Of a DNA stretch of 5,477 nucleotides, positions 1 to 5,477 are shown piece by piece. The stretch is from Candidatus Aerophobota bacterium (GTDB taxonomy: Bacteria > Aerophobota > Aerophobia > Aerophobales > B3-G15), in assembly GCA_003648845.1 (NCBI GenBank), contig QMQA01000106.1, forward strand, positions 1 through 5,477, in the 5' to 3' direction. The notes beneath the pieces are model-generated. The model was given only the letters and a program-made list of their open reading frames with translations, ran no database searches and had not been told where the DNA came from. How positions within the stretch are numbered: the first letter of the stretch is position 1; the number at the start of each line of letters is the position of its first letter. Position numbers and translations under genes: made by a program.

Positions 1-369
1 AAATTCCTCTCCTACCAGGATTTTCTGGATATTAAAAATGCTGCTTAGCCTCTCTAAAAATTCTTCCGGAGAAAGTCGAGCAAACCGGGGGTTAAATGTA
101 AAAACCTGGACCACATCTACCCCCAGAGAGCGGAAAATTTCTTCTTTCTCTTCCCGGGAGGTTAAAAGCTTAACCTTTCTGCCAGAAAAAAGCTCGGAAG
201 GATGGCGATCAAAAGTAATCACACAACTTTGAACATTGCTTAAGTTCGCCTTTTTTACAACTTCCCCTATAATTTTCTGATGGCCAAGATGAACTCCGTC
301 AAAAAATCCTATAGTTAAAAAGGCATCCAGTCTTTCTTCTGCTCCGGAAAAATCCTCTCTGATTATCAT
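1..369 (-). CDS. ribF: Bifunctional riboflavin kinase/FAD synthetase, N-terminal part (3' end outside window)
   Basis: RibF phosphorylates riboflavin to FMN and adenylates FMN to FAD. The ATG at 369-367 shares its A with the truB TGA (TGATG), and the frame stays open to the left edge, giving 123 residues. They cover most of the N-terminal FMN adenylyltransferase domain: the nucleotidyltransferase motif GFFDGVHLGHQ (21-31; commonly GNFDGVH or GKFDGVH), CVITFDRHPSELF (49-61; usually TFDPHP), LLTSREEK (68-75), the GVDVVQVFTF strand (83-92), FARLSPEEFLERL (96-108), and the beginning of the VGxDFRFG-type motif (VGEEF, 119-123) at the edge. The C-terminal riboflavin kinase domain must lie outside, so bifunctionality is inferred from the family, not seen. 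Only a weak AAGAG lies about ten bases before the ATG, so translation is probably coupled to truB. truB-ribF adjacency is common in bacteria. Confidence 0.95.
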   Translation of the reverse strand, partial: MIIREDFSGAEERLDAFLTIGFFDGVHLGHQKIIGEVVKKANLSNVQSCVITFDRHPSELFSGRKVKLLTSREEKEEIFRSLGVDVVQVFTFNPRFARLSPEEFLERLSSIFNIQKILVGEEF

Positions 370-1298
370 CAGACAAGCACTCTTAAATATTTAAATCCTA
401 CCTTATCTTTGACAAAGTAAGAACCACTCTGTAAAGAGACACCTACAGCCAGAAGATCACCATTTTCCGAGCAAATCCTTACTCTATCACCTTTTTCCAA
501 ATTTGAAGAAATTTCGGAAAGGTGGGAAAGATAAATAGGTCTGCCCCATTTCACCAGCTTTTCCACTCCTTTTTTTACCAGAATTTTTGGGAAATGTGGG
601 AGAGCCTCAGCCGGTGGCAAAATAATCTCATTTAATCTACCCTTCTGGGCCATATCTTCAATTTCTTTTAAATCTGTGGCATCCTCCAGGGAAAAAGGGC
701 CAATCCTTACCCTGCAAAGCGATGCCTGGTAGGCTCCATACCCTGATGCCTCACCGATATCATGACACAAGCTCCGGATATAGGTGCCCTTGGAGCAACG
801 AACCTCAAATTCAGCCACAGGATGGACTCCTGGCAGATAACTCACCAGTTTTAACTCGTATATATGTACCTGCCGGGCAGAAATCTCAACTTTTGTTCCT
901 TTTCTGGCCAGATTATAAAGGCGCTCTCCCTGCCAGTGAACCGCTGAGTACACAGGAGGAGTCTGAAGGATTTTCCCCTCAAATTGATGAAAAATTGCTT
1001 TCACTTTTTCTTTGTCCAAAGAAGAGGCATCTTTTTCCTCTACAAGTTCTCCCTCCTCATCAAAACTACTTGTGGCAACTCCAAATACCATTCTCCCCTG
1101 ATAAGTTTTGTCCAGCTCCTGAAGAAAGGGGGTGAGTTTGGTTGCTCTGCCCATGCAAACAAGAAGCAGTCCCCGGGCAGAAGGGTCCAGAGTTCCGGTA
1201 TGACCTACTTTCTTTATCCCGGCAAGCTTTTTTATCCTTTTCACTGCTGCAAAGGATGTCATCCCCTTAGGTTTATTTACCAGAAGCAAACCATCCAT
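369..1298 (-). CDS. truB: tRNA pseudouridine(55) synthase TruB
   Basis: TruB converts uridine 55 in the T-arm of nearly all tRNAs to pseudouridine and also acts as a tRNA folding chaperone. The 309 residues are of normal length. Visible motifs: NKPKGMTS (8-15); the catalytic block GHTGTLDPSARG (32-43) with nucleophile Asp38; ATKL (52-55); KTYQG (64-68) with the conserved active-site Tyr66; FDEEG (79-83); TPPVYSAVHWQGERLYNLAR (113-132); and CSKGTYIRSL (168-177) with Tyr173 and Arg175, the latter matching the conserved active-site arginine. After the catalytic domain, about residues 235-309 form a small C-terminal domain of the PUA-like type (EKGDRVRICSENGDLLAVG). Small departures from consensus (PSARG for the common PLATG, VH for VK/LK) leave the catalytic residues intact. 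The start ATG follows an AGAGG site at seven bases. The TGA stop overlaps the ribF start by one base. The Asp and Arg motifs rule out a degraded copy. Confidence 0.97.
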   Translation of the reverse strand: MDGLLLVNKPKGMTSFAAVKRIKKLAGIKKVGHTGTLDPSARGLLLVCMGRATKLTPFLQELDKTYQGRMVFGVATSSFDEEGELVEEKDASSLDKEKVKAIFHQFEGKILQTPPVYSAVHWQGERLYNLARKGTKVEISARQVHIYELKLVSYLPGVHPVAEFEVRCSKGTYIRSLCHDIGEASGYGAYQASLCRVRIGPFSLEDATDLKEIEDMAQKGRLNEIILPPAEALPHFPKILVKKGVEKLVKWGRPIYLSHLSEISSNLEKGDRVRICSENGDLLAVGVSLQSGSYFVKDKVGFKYLRVLV

Positions 1299-1305
1299 AA
1301 AAGTG

Positions 1306-1310
1306 CCTCT
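1306..1310 (-). promoter_or_regulatory. Ribosome binding site of truB at the ylxP stop
   Basis: The minus strand reads TAAGAGG, then CACTTTT, then ATG. The AGAGG core starts within the ylxP TAA stop and stands seven bases before the truB ATG. This supports the start at 1298 and suggests coupling of truB translation to ylxP. Confidence 0.65.
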
Positions 1311-1591
1311 TATAGAATTTCTTTCCTGTAATCAATTATAAAAAAATCTCCTTCTTTCTCTATAAACTCCAGAATCTTATCCAGAACCTTGTTAGAATAT
1401 TGGATATTCGGGGAAAGGAATGCTATTCCAATTTTCGCCCTTCGCCAGAGAGGATAATCACCCACCTCAGCTATAGAAACATTAAAGTTATTCCGGATAC
1501 GAGAGAGCAGGCTCTTCACTATCCTGCGTTTATCCTTTAAGGAATTACAAGAGAGCAAACGAATATATAGTTCTAAAGTACCGATGACCAT
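1310..1591 (-). CDS. ylxP: DUF503 family protein YlxP
   Basis: This small conserved bacterial protein has no settled molecular function that I know of. In Bacillus subtilis the homologue ylxP lies between infB and rbfA, so a role around ribosome assembly or translation initiation is a guess from context. The 93 residues match the family's usual length and pattern: hydrophobic first strand (VIGTLELYIRLL), SLKDKRRIVKSLLSRIRNNF (17-36), FNVSIAEV (36-43), Trp49 followed by RRAKIGIAFLS, then VLDKILEFIE and a C-terminal DYRKEIL. No signal peptide or membrane segment is seen. The ATG at 1591 is preceded directly by an in-frame TAG, so it is the first possible start. There is no Shine-Dalgarno site at normal distance; the nearest purine stretch (AAGG) is about 17-20 bases away, over the infB stop. 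Translation may depend on reinitiation after infB or on a leaderless start. The expected neighbour rbfA is missing: truB follows after 11 bases. Confidence 0.92.
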   Translation of the reverse strand: MVIGTLELYIRLLSCNSLKDKRRIVKSLLSRIRNNFNVSIAEVGDYPLWRRAKIGIAFLSPNIQYSNKVLDKILEFIEKEGDFFIIDYRKEIL

Positions 1592-1596
1592 CTAAA

Positions 1597-1602
1597 ATTA
1601 TA
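1597..1602 (-). promoter_or_regulatory. Possible -10 element (TATAAT) just before ylxP
   Basis: The minus strand reads TATAAT followed by TTTAG and then the ylxP ATG, a perfect consensus -10 hexamer. No good -35 box is present: the hexamers 16-18 bases upstream are purine-rich and unlike TTGACA. The extended -10 TGn is not in register. If used, transcription would start at or near the A of the ATG and give a leaderless mRNA. It may equally be chance in an AT-rich spacer. Confidence 0.25.
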
Positions 1603-1606
1603 CAAG

Positions 1607-3286
1607 TTACCTTAATCTTCTTCTCTGATAAACTTCTATCAGATCCCCTTTCTGGACATCATCCACTCCTTCCACCTTCATTCCACATTCCAGTCCAGTG
1701 GAGATCTCATTAACATCACGATCAAATCTCTTGAGACTTGTGATTATACCCTCTCCTACAGCTTCTCCATTTCTTATTATTTTTGCTGTGGCTCCCCGAA
1801 TTACTTTACCCTGAGCTACATAACATCCGGCTACTAACCCTACACGAGGAATCCTGAATGTATCTCTAACCTCAGCTTTTGCTATTAGCTCTTCAACATA
1901 AACAGGTTCCAGCATCCCCTTAACAGCCAGTTTAATATCTTCAATAATATCGTATATTATCTGATATTCTCTTATCTCTACCTTTTCCTGACTGGCAAGG
2001 GCCTGAATTTCTGGACTAACCTCAACATTGAAACCCACTATTATAGCCTTAGAACTGGAGGCAAGTAAGACATCTGATTTTTTTACCTCTCCTATCCCTT
2101 GAGAGACTACCTCCACTTTTACATTCTCGTCTCCCATATTAGCTAAAACACCAGCAACAGCCTTCAAACTTCCCTGAGTATCGGCTCTTAAGACTATATT
2201 AAGGGTTTTGATTTCTTTCTGGGGAGAGCTAAAAATACTTTCCAGAGTTACCTTTTCTCTTTTTCTAAGGCTGTGTAGTCTTGCCCTTTCTTTTGCCTCC
2301 TCTGCCATACGTCTTGCCGTTCTTTCGCTGTCCACCCTGGTAAAAATCTGACCGGGTAAGGATACATCAGAAAGACCCAAAATCTGCACAGGAGTAGAAG
2401 GTCCAGCTTCTTTTAATCTCTCTCCCTTCCAGTTAAGAAGAGCTCTGGCTCTTCCGTAAACCTCTCCTCCAACAATAACGTCTCCTTCTTTTAAGGTACC
2501 CTGCTTCACTATCAAAGTAGAACAAGGTCCCCTCTTCCGGTGCACCTCGCTTTCCACAACTACTGCTTCTAATTTTCCATGGGGGTCTGCTACCAGCTCC
2601 ATCATCTCTGCCTGCAAAAGTATCATCTCCAAAAGCTCATCCAATCCTTTTTTCTTTAAGGCAGAAACCTCCACACAGATAGTCTCTCCTCCCCACTCTT
2701 CGGGAGTCAGATTATACTTTGTAAGTTGTCTCCTAACTCTCTCGGGATTGGCGTTCTCCTTATCCATTTTGTTTATCGCTACCAGGATAGGAACATTTGC
2801 CGCCCGGGCATGACTTATAGCCTCTTCGGTCTGAGGCATAACTCCATCATCGGCGGCTATAACCAGAACGGCAATATCTGTAACCTGAGCTCCCTGTGCC
2901 CTCATAGCAGTAAAGGCTTCATGTCCCGGGGTATCAATAAAAATTATTCTTTTCCCTTGAAAGTATATCTCCGAAGCTCCGATTCTTTGAGTAATCCCTC
3001 CCACCTCACTTTGAGCAACCTGGGTATTACGAATAGCATCCAGAAGAGAAGTCTTTCCATGGTCCACGTGTCCCAGCAGAGTGACAATAGGATCCCTCTG
3101 AGGCAGAACTTTCTCGCGAGGCTTTTTTTCTGGTGGTTTTTCTTTAAGAAGCTCTTCAATCTCCTCCGCTTCCCGGGAGGTTAAACTGCTTAAATTGGTT
3201 TTACCTTCTATTCCCCATTCAGATAAAACCTCCAGTAGTTTTTTAGTTGGAACCTTTAACTTTCTCGCCAGTTCATAAACTCGCAA
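1607..3286 (-). CDS. infB: Translation initiation factor IF-2
   Basis: IF2 is the GTPase that brings fMet-tRNA to the 30S subunit and promotes 50S joining. The start is TTG, fixed by a strong ribosome binding site and an in-frame TAG directly before it; the stop is TAA. An IF2_N-type helical domain (VYELARKLKVPTKKLLEVL, from residue 3) is joined by a short charged linker (about 48-64) to the G domain. G-domain motifs: G1 GHVDHGKT (72-79), G2 GGITQRIGA (96-104), G3 DTPGH (118-122, with the catalytic His122), G4 NKMD (172-175), G5 SAL (208-210). Domain II follows (about 235-325), then domain III (IVLRADTQGSLKAV from 364), then the C-terminal fMet-tRNA-binding barrel (FRIPRVGLVAGCYV from 477, ending near LECGMKVEG). 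At 559 residues it is near the short Thermus form (571) and well below Bacillus (716) or E. coli (890). The saving is in the N-terminal extension. The G2 motif has Arg101 where His is usual. ylxR and ylxQ, often found before infB, are absent. Confidence 0.98.
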   Translation of the reverse strand: MRVYELARKLKVPTKKLLEVLSEWGIEGKTNLSSLTSREAEEIEELLKEKPPEKKPREKVLPQRDPIVTLLGHVDHGKTSLLDAIRNTQVAQSEVGGITQRIGASEIYFQGKRIIFIDTPGHEAFTAMRAQGAQVTDIAVLVIAADDGVMPQTEEAISHARAANVPILVAINKMDKENANPERVRRQLTKYNLTPEEWGGETICVEVSALKKKGLDELLEMILLQAEMMELVADPHGKLEAVVVESEVHRKRGPCSTLIVKQGTLKEGDVIVGGEVYGRARALLNWKGERLKEAGPSTPVQILGLSDVSLPGQIFTRVDSERTARRMAEEAKERARLHSLRKREKVTLESIFSSPQKEIKTLNIVLRADTQGSLKAVAGVLANMGDENVKVEVVSQGIGEVKKSDVLLASSSKAIIVGFNVEVSPEIQALASQEKVEIREYQIIYDIIEDIKLAVKGMLEPVYVEELIAKAEVRDTFRIPRVGLVAGCYVAQGKVIRGATAKIIRNGEAVGEGIITSLKRFDRDVNEISTGLECGMKVEGVDDVQKGDLIEVYQRRRLR

Positions 3287-3292
3287 CTATTT

Positions 3293-3299
3293 CCTCCTT
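3293..3299 (-). promoter_or_regulatory. Strong ribosome binding site fixing the TTG start of infB
   Basis: The minus strand reads AAGGAGG, then AAATAG, then TTG. A seven-base Shine-Dalgarno match at six bases spacing points to the TTG at 3286. The triplet just before it is an in-frame TAG, so no upstream start is possible. The site occupies almost the whole nusA/infB gap. Confidence 0.85.
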
Positions 3300-3302
3300 G
3301 AA

Positions 3303-4529
3303 CTAATCCAGTTTTTCCTTTGCTTTCTTGAGTATCCTCTCTGCCATCTTAGGACCAATTCCTTCTACCTGTGCCAGCTTTTCCAGGCCACCTCTTACTA
3401 TATCTTTGAGGGTTAAAAAACCATGTTCTCGCAGTGAAGCTAAAGTTTTTTCTCCTACCCCCGGTAGATCCCGAAGAAGAACCGCCTCTTTCTCTATCTG
3501 CCCCAGGGAACGGATATCTATCTGCCACCCGGTAAGCTTTGCTGCCAACTTCACATTTTCTCCATTAGCTCCAATTGCAAGAGAAAGCTGGTCATCCTTA
3601 ACTATAACCTTTGCCTCCTTTTTTTTTGCATCAACCTTAACCTCGTGGATCTCTGCTGGTTTTAAGGCATTTTTTATAAACTCACCAATATCAGAGCTGT
3701 ATTTAATTATATCTATTCTCTCTGAACCCATCTCTTTCAAAATGGCCTTTATCCTGGAACCACGAAGACCCACACATGCTCCAACCGGGTCAATTTTTTC
3801 ATCCCCGGACTCCACCACAACTTTAGCTCTTCTACCCGGGTCTCTTTTAATCTGTCTTATCTTAACTATACCTTCATTAATCTCGGGCACTTCTCTTTCA
3901 AACAATCTGCGCAGGAAATTGGGATGAGTCTGCGAGAGAATAACATGAGGTCCCTTGGGTTCCCTCTTAACCTGCATAACATAGGCAATAATCCGTTCTC
4001 CCTGGCTGTAGGATCTTTTTGGGAAAGTTTCTTTATCAGGTAAAATCCCTTCCAGTTTACCAAGATCAATTAAGATAAAGCGGTCGGTTTTATATCGGAC
4101 AGTGCCGCTTACAAGCTCTCCTTCTTTTTTCTTGAATTCCTCATAGAGTCTATCTTTTTCTTTTTCCACAATTTGTTGCATCATAACATGCTTACCAGTA
4201 CTGGCGGCTATTCGGCTAAAATCCAGAGGATTAACCTCCAGTTCCACCTCATCTCCAGCCTTAACCTGAGAACTTATCTTAGAGGCCTCATCAAGGGAAA
4301 TCTCCACAGCTTTATTTTTAACCCTCTCCACAACCAATTTCTTCACGAAAACCTTAAACTCCCCTTTTTTCTCATCCAGGACCACTTGAAGATCTCGGGG
4401 AGGAGAGGAATATTTCTTCTTATAGGCAAAATAAAGAGCTTCCTTAATACCCTCAAGCAGGCTCTCCTGTGGAATACCTCTTTCACGCTGGATAGAGTTA
4501 AGTAAAGAAAATAATTCCTTATTTTCCAT
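3303..4529 (-). CDS. nusA: Transcription termination/antitermination factor NusA
   Basis: NusA binds RNA polymerase during elongation, modulates pausing and Rho-dependent and intrinsic termination, and takes part in antitermination of rRNA operons. The 408 residues show the family order. The N-terminal RNAP-binding domain is about 1-130 (SLLEGIKEALYFAYKKKY at 23-40, FSRIAASTGKHVMMQQI at 104-120). An S1 domain is about 136-200 (SGTVRYKTDRFILIDLG). KH1 holds the family signature DPVGACVGLRGSRIKAI (247-263), and KH2 holds LAIGANGENVKLAAKLTGW (317-335) with its GxxG loop. Two helix-hairpin-helix-like segments follow (LPGVGEKTLASL near 355-366, VEGIGPKMAERIL near 388-400). It is longer than short Bacillus-type NusA, which ends soon after KH2, and shorter than the E. 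coli form with two acidic repeats (495 residues). It starts one base after the proS stop and ends in TAG. A run of nine A lies at codons 301-304 (see findings). No rimP precedes it. Identification is very secure. Confidence 0.98.
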   Translation of the reverse strand: MENKELFSLLNSIQRERGIPQESLLEGIKEALYFAYKKKYSSPPRDLQVVLDEKKGEFKVFVKKLVVERVKNKAVEISLDEASKISSQVKAGDEVELEVNPLDFSRIAASTGKHVMMQQIVEKEKDRLYEEFKKKEGELVSGTVRYKTDRFILIDLGKLEGILPDKETFPKRSYSQGERIIAYVMQVKREPKGPHVILSQTHPNFLRRLFEREVPEINEGIVKIRQIKRDPGRRAKVVVESGDEKIDPVGACVGLRGSRIKAILKEMGSERIDIIKYSSDIGEFIKNALKPAEIHEVKVDAKKKEAKVIVKDDQLSLAIGANGENVKLAAKLTGWQIDIRSLGQIEKEAVLLRDLPGVGEKTLASLREHGFLTLKDIVRGGLEKLAQVEGIGPKMAERILKKAKEKLD

Positions 4530-4530
4530 G

Positions 4531-5477
4531 CTAAATTAACTCCTTTAACCTGTGGACAAACTCTGCTTTGTTTACTTTTATAAGTTCACCATCCTTGCGT
4601 TTTTTTATCTCAATTTTTTCTTCTTTTAAAAAAGACCTGCCAACAATTATTTTAAGAGGAATACCTATAAGATCAGAATCTTTAAACTTTACCCCGGCTG
4701 AGACATCCCGGTCGTCCCATAATACATCTATTGAACTGCTTTTTAACTGTTGATACAGTTTTTGAGAAAAGCTGAAAGTTCCTTGAGATGCAGGAATAAT
4801 TACAGCTGGAAAAGGGGCAACTTCTTCAGGCCATACAATACCATCCTCATCATGGTTCTGTTCAATGATAGCTGCAGGAAGACGGGATACCCCAATTCCA
4901 TAGCATCCCATCAGCAAAGGGTGTTTTTCTCCTTTTTCATTCAGAAAAGAAGCTCCCAGTGTAGAAGAATATTTATAACCCAGATGAAAAAGGTGACCTA
5001 CCTCCATTCCTCTTTTTATATTTAAACTCCTGTTGCAAACCAGGCATCTATCTCCTGGCAGGATAAATCTCACATCTCCAACCACATCAGGAGAAAAATC
5101 TCTGCCGGGATTAACATTTATAAAATGGGTATCTTTCTTATTGGCACCAGCTACAAAATTTTTCCCTTCCATTACAGCCTTATCCACTACCAAAGGCAAA
5201 TTATCTATTCCTATCGGTCCAACAAAACCCACCTCTACTCCAAAGTCCTCGTGCACCTTCTCCTTTAAAGCAAGTTGCAGCTTTTTTACCTTGAGTAGCT
5301 TTTTTAGCTTTTCTTCATTCACAGCATGGTCCCCTCGGAGTATCACCCCCACGTATCCTTTCTCTGTCTGATATATAACTGTTTTTAAAAGTCTGGCCGA
5401 AGGTAAATTTAAAAAAGTGCTTAAACTTTCTATACTCCTTATATTTGGAGTATTAATCTCCTTAAGTGGTTTTTCAT
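4531..5477 (-). CDS. proS: Prolyl-tRNA synthetase, C-terminal part (5' end outside window)
   Basis: This enzyme charges tRNA-Pro with proline in the cytoplasm (class II aminoacyl-tRNA synthetase). The frame is open to the right edge, giving 314 residues before a TAG stop; about 255 N-terminal residues, with class II motifs 1 and 2, should lie outside, judged from the usual length of about 570. The GTG at 5352 is an internal valine, not a start, because conserved sequence continues upstream of it (INTPNIRSIESL, then LLKTVIY). Visible parts: most of the editing insertion domain of bacterial-type ProRS (about residues 1-145 of the fragment), with the VRGDH-like LRGDHAVNEEK, the GPIGIDNLP loop and the AGANKKDTHF segment; then RGMEVGHLFHLGYKYS; then class II motif 3 (MGCYGIGVSRLPAAIIEQ); then the anticodon-binding domain with LWDDRDVSAGVKFKDSDLIG. 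The insertion domain is the one that clears Ala-tRNA-Pro in bacterial-type enzymes, and a Lys in the LLKT stretch sits where the family's editing lysine is expected (alignment from memory). The nusA ribosome binding site lies inside its last codons. Confidence 0.96.
   Translation of the reverse strand, partial: EKPLKEINTPNIRSIESLSTFLNLPSARLLKTVIYQTEKGYVGVILRGDHAVNEEKLKKLLKVKKLQLALKEKVHEDFGVEVGFVGPIGIDNLPLVVDKAVMEGKNFVAGANKKDTHFINVNPGRDFSPDVVGDVRFILPGDRCLVCNRSLNIKRGMEVGHLFHLGYKYSSTLGASFLNEKGEKHPLLMGCYGIGVSRLPAAIIEQNHDEDGIVWPEEVAPFPAVIIPASQGTFSFSQKLYQQLKSSSIDVLWDDRDVSAGVKFKDSDLIGIPLKIIVGRSFLKEEKIEIKKRKDGELIKVNKAEFVHRLKELI
4540..4546 (-). promoter_or_regulatory. Ribosome binding site of nusA inside the end of proS
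   Basis: The minus strand reads AAAGGAG followed by ten bases and then the nusA ATG. The site lies wholly within the last codons of proS, and the proS stop (TAG) sits between it and the nusA start. Ribosomes finishing proS therefore cover the nusA initiation site, which suggests translational coupling. It supports ATG at 4529 as the start. Confidence 0.75.

Larger units (their letters stand above)
1..5477 (-). other. proS-nusA-infB-ylxP-truB-ribF gene cluster (probable operon)
   Basis: Six consecutive genes read in the same direction. Junctions from upstream to downstream are: 1 base (proS/nusA), 16 bases (nusA/infB), 15 bases (infB/ylxP), 11 bases (ylxP/truB) and a 1-base overlap (truB/ribF). 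None of the gaps can hold a conventional terminator, and only the infB/ylxP gap has a promoter-like element. A single transcript entering from beyond the right edge is the simplest reading; this is inferred from spacing. The set matches the widely conserved nusA-infB operon, which links transcription elongation, translation initiation and tRNA modification, with ribF as a common downstream member. The promoter and the operon end lie outside the window. Confidence 0.85.

Noticed and set aside
160..175. Six-base inverted repeat GGTTAA-AAGC-TTAACC
   Set aside because: A short AT-rich stem inside conserved ribF codons, without a U-tract; not a credible terminator or operator.
38..232. Plus-strand 64-codon open frame near the left edge
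   Set aside because: It is antisense to the N-terminal domain of ribF, which shows clear adenylyltransferase motifs in its own frame.
722..1331. Two overlapping plus-strand open frames (722-1135 and 984-1331) opposite truB
   Set aside because: Both are antisense to conserved truB sequence, overlap each other in different frames, and show no family motif.
3123..3129. A-AAA-AAG slippery heptamer in infB (seven A on the coding strand, codons 53-55)
   Set aside because: Short A runs are expected in Lys-rich linkers, and I saw no recognisable stimulatory hairpin or alternative product.
2726..3184. Plus-strand open frame of 152 codons opposite infB, and a 71-codon minus-strand frame at 2944-3159
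   Set aside because: Both are off-frame readings of the conserved IF2 G-domain region with no coherent protein features.
3328..3927. Long open frame (199 codons) on the plus strand opposite nusA
   Set aside because: It lies entirely antisense to a secure nusA, has a Ser/Pro-rich composition typical of antisense frames, and shows no recognisable domain.
5350..5352. GTG at 5352 as the start of a short ProS-like gene
   Set aside because: The frame is open upstream to the window edge and encodes conserved insertion-domain sequence, so this is an internal valine of a larger proS.
4173..5371. Plus-strand open frames opposite nusA and proS (4173-4505, 4568-4753, 4750-5025, 5033-5371)
   Set aside because: All mirror conserved proS/nusA coding sequence; compositions are those of antisense translation.

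Overview
The window is a tightly packed bacterial translation/transcription gene cluster. All six genes lie on the minus strand, so the transcript runs from the right edge to the left edge: proS (3' part only) - nusA - infB - ylxP (DUF503) - truB - ribF (5' part only). The longest gap between genes is 16 bases, and no stretch over 300 bases lacks a gene. I see no RNA gene, mobile element, CRISPR array, strong promoter or terminator.

Layout on the minus strand: proS enters at 5477 and stops at 4531. nusA starts one base later (4529) and stops at 3303. infB starts at a TTG (3286) behind a strong Shine-Dalgarno site and stops at 1607. ylxP (1591-1310) follows after 15 bases, without an evident Shine-Dalgarno site. 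truB (1298-369) follows after 11 bases, with its ribosome binding site touching the ylxP stop. ribF starts inside the truB stop codon (TGATG) and runs off the left edge. The genes therefore look co-transcribed and mostly translationally coupled.

The products fit the classical nusA-infB operon: a tRNA charging enzyme (ProS), a transcription elongation/antitermination factor (NusA), initiation factor IF2, a small conserved protein of unsettled function (YlxP), tRNA pseudouridine-55 synthase (TruB), and riboflavin kinase/FAD synthetase (RibF), a frequent downstream passenger of truB. The gene order resembles Bacillota (ylxP between infB and truB, proS upstream of nusA), but it is stripped down. 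No polC or rimP separates proS from nusA, no ylxR/ylxQ separates nusA from infB, and no rbfA separates ylxP from truB.

The organism is a bacterium with moderately AT-rich DNA, purine-rich coding strands and Lys/Glu-rich proteins. The IF2 is short, with almost no N-terminal extension, and the NusA carries a C-terminal helix-hairpin-helix tail. This would fit an anaerobic or thermophilic lineage or an uncultured candidate phylum, but I cannot assign one from this window. I did not find a new biological system here. The points most worth checking are the missing rimP/rbfA, the possible leaderless ylxP start, and a nine-A run inside nusA.
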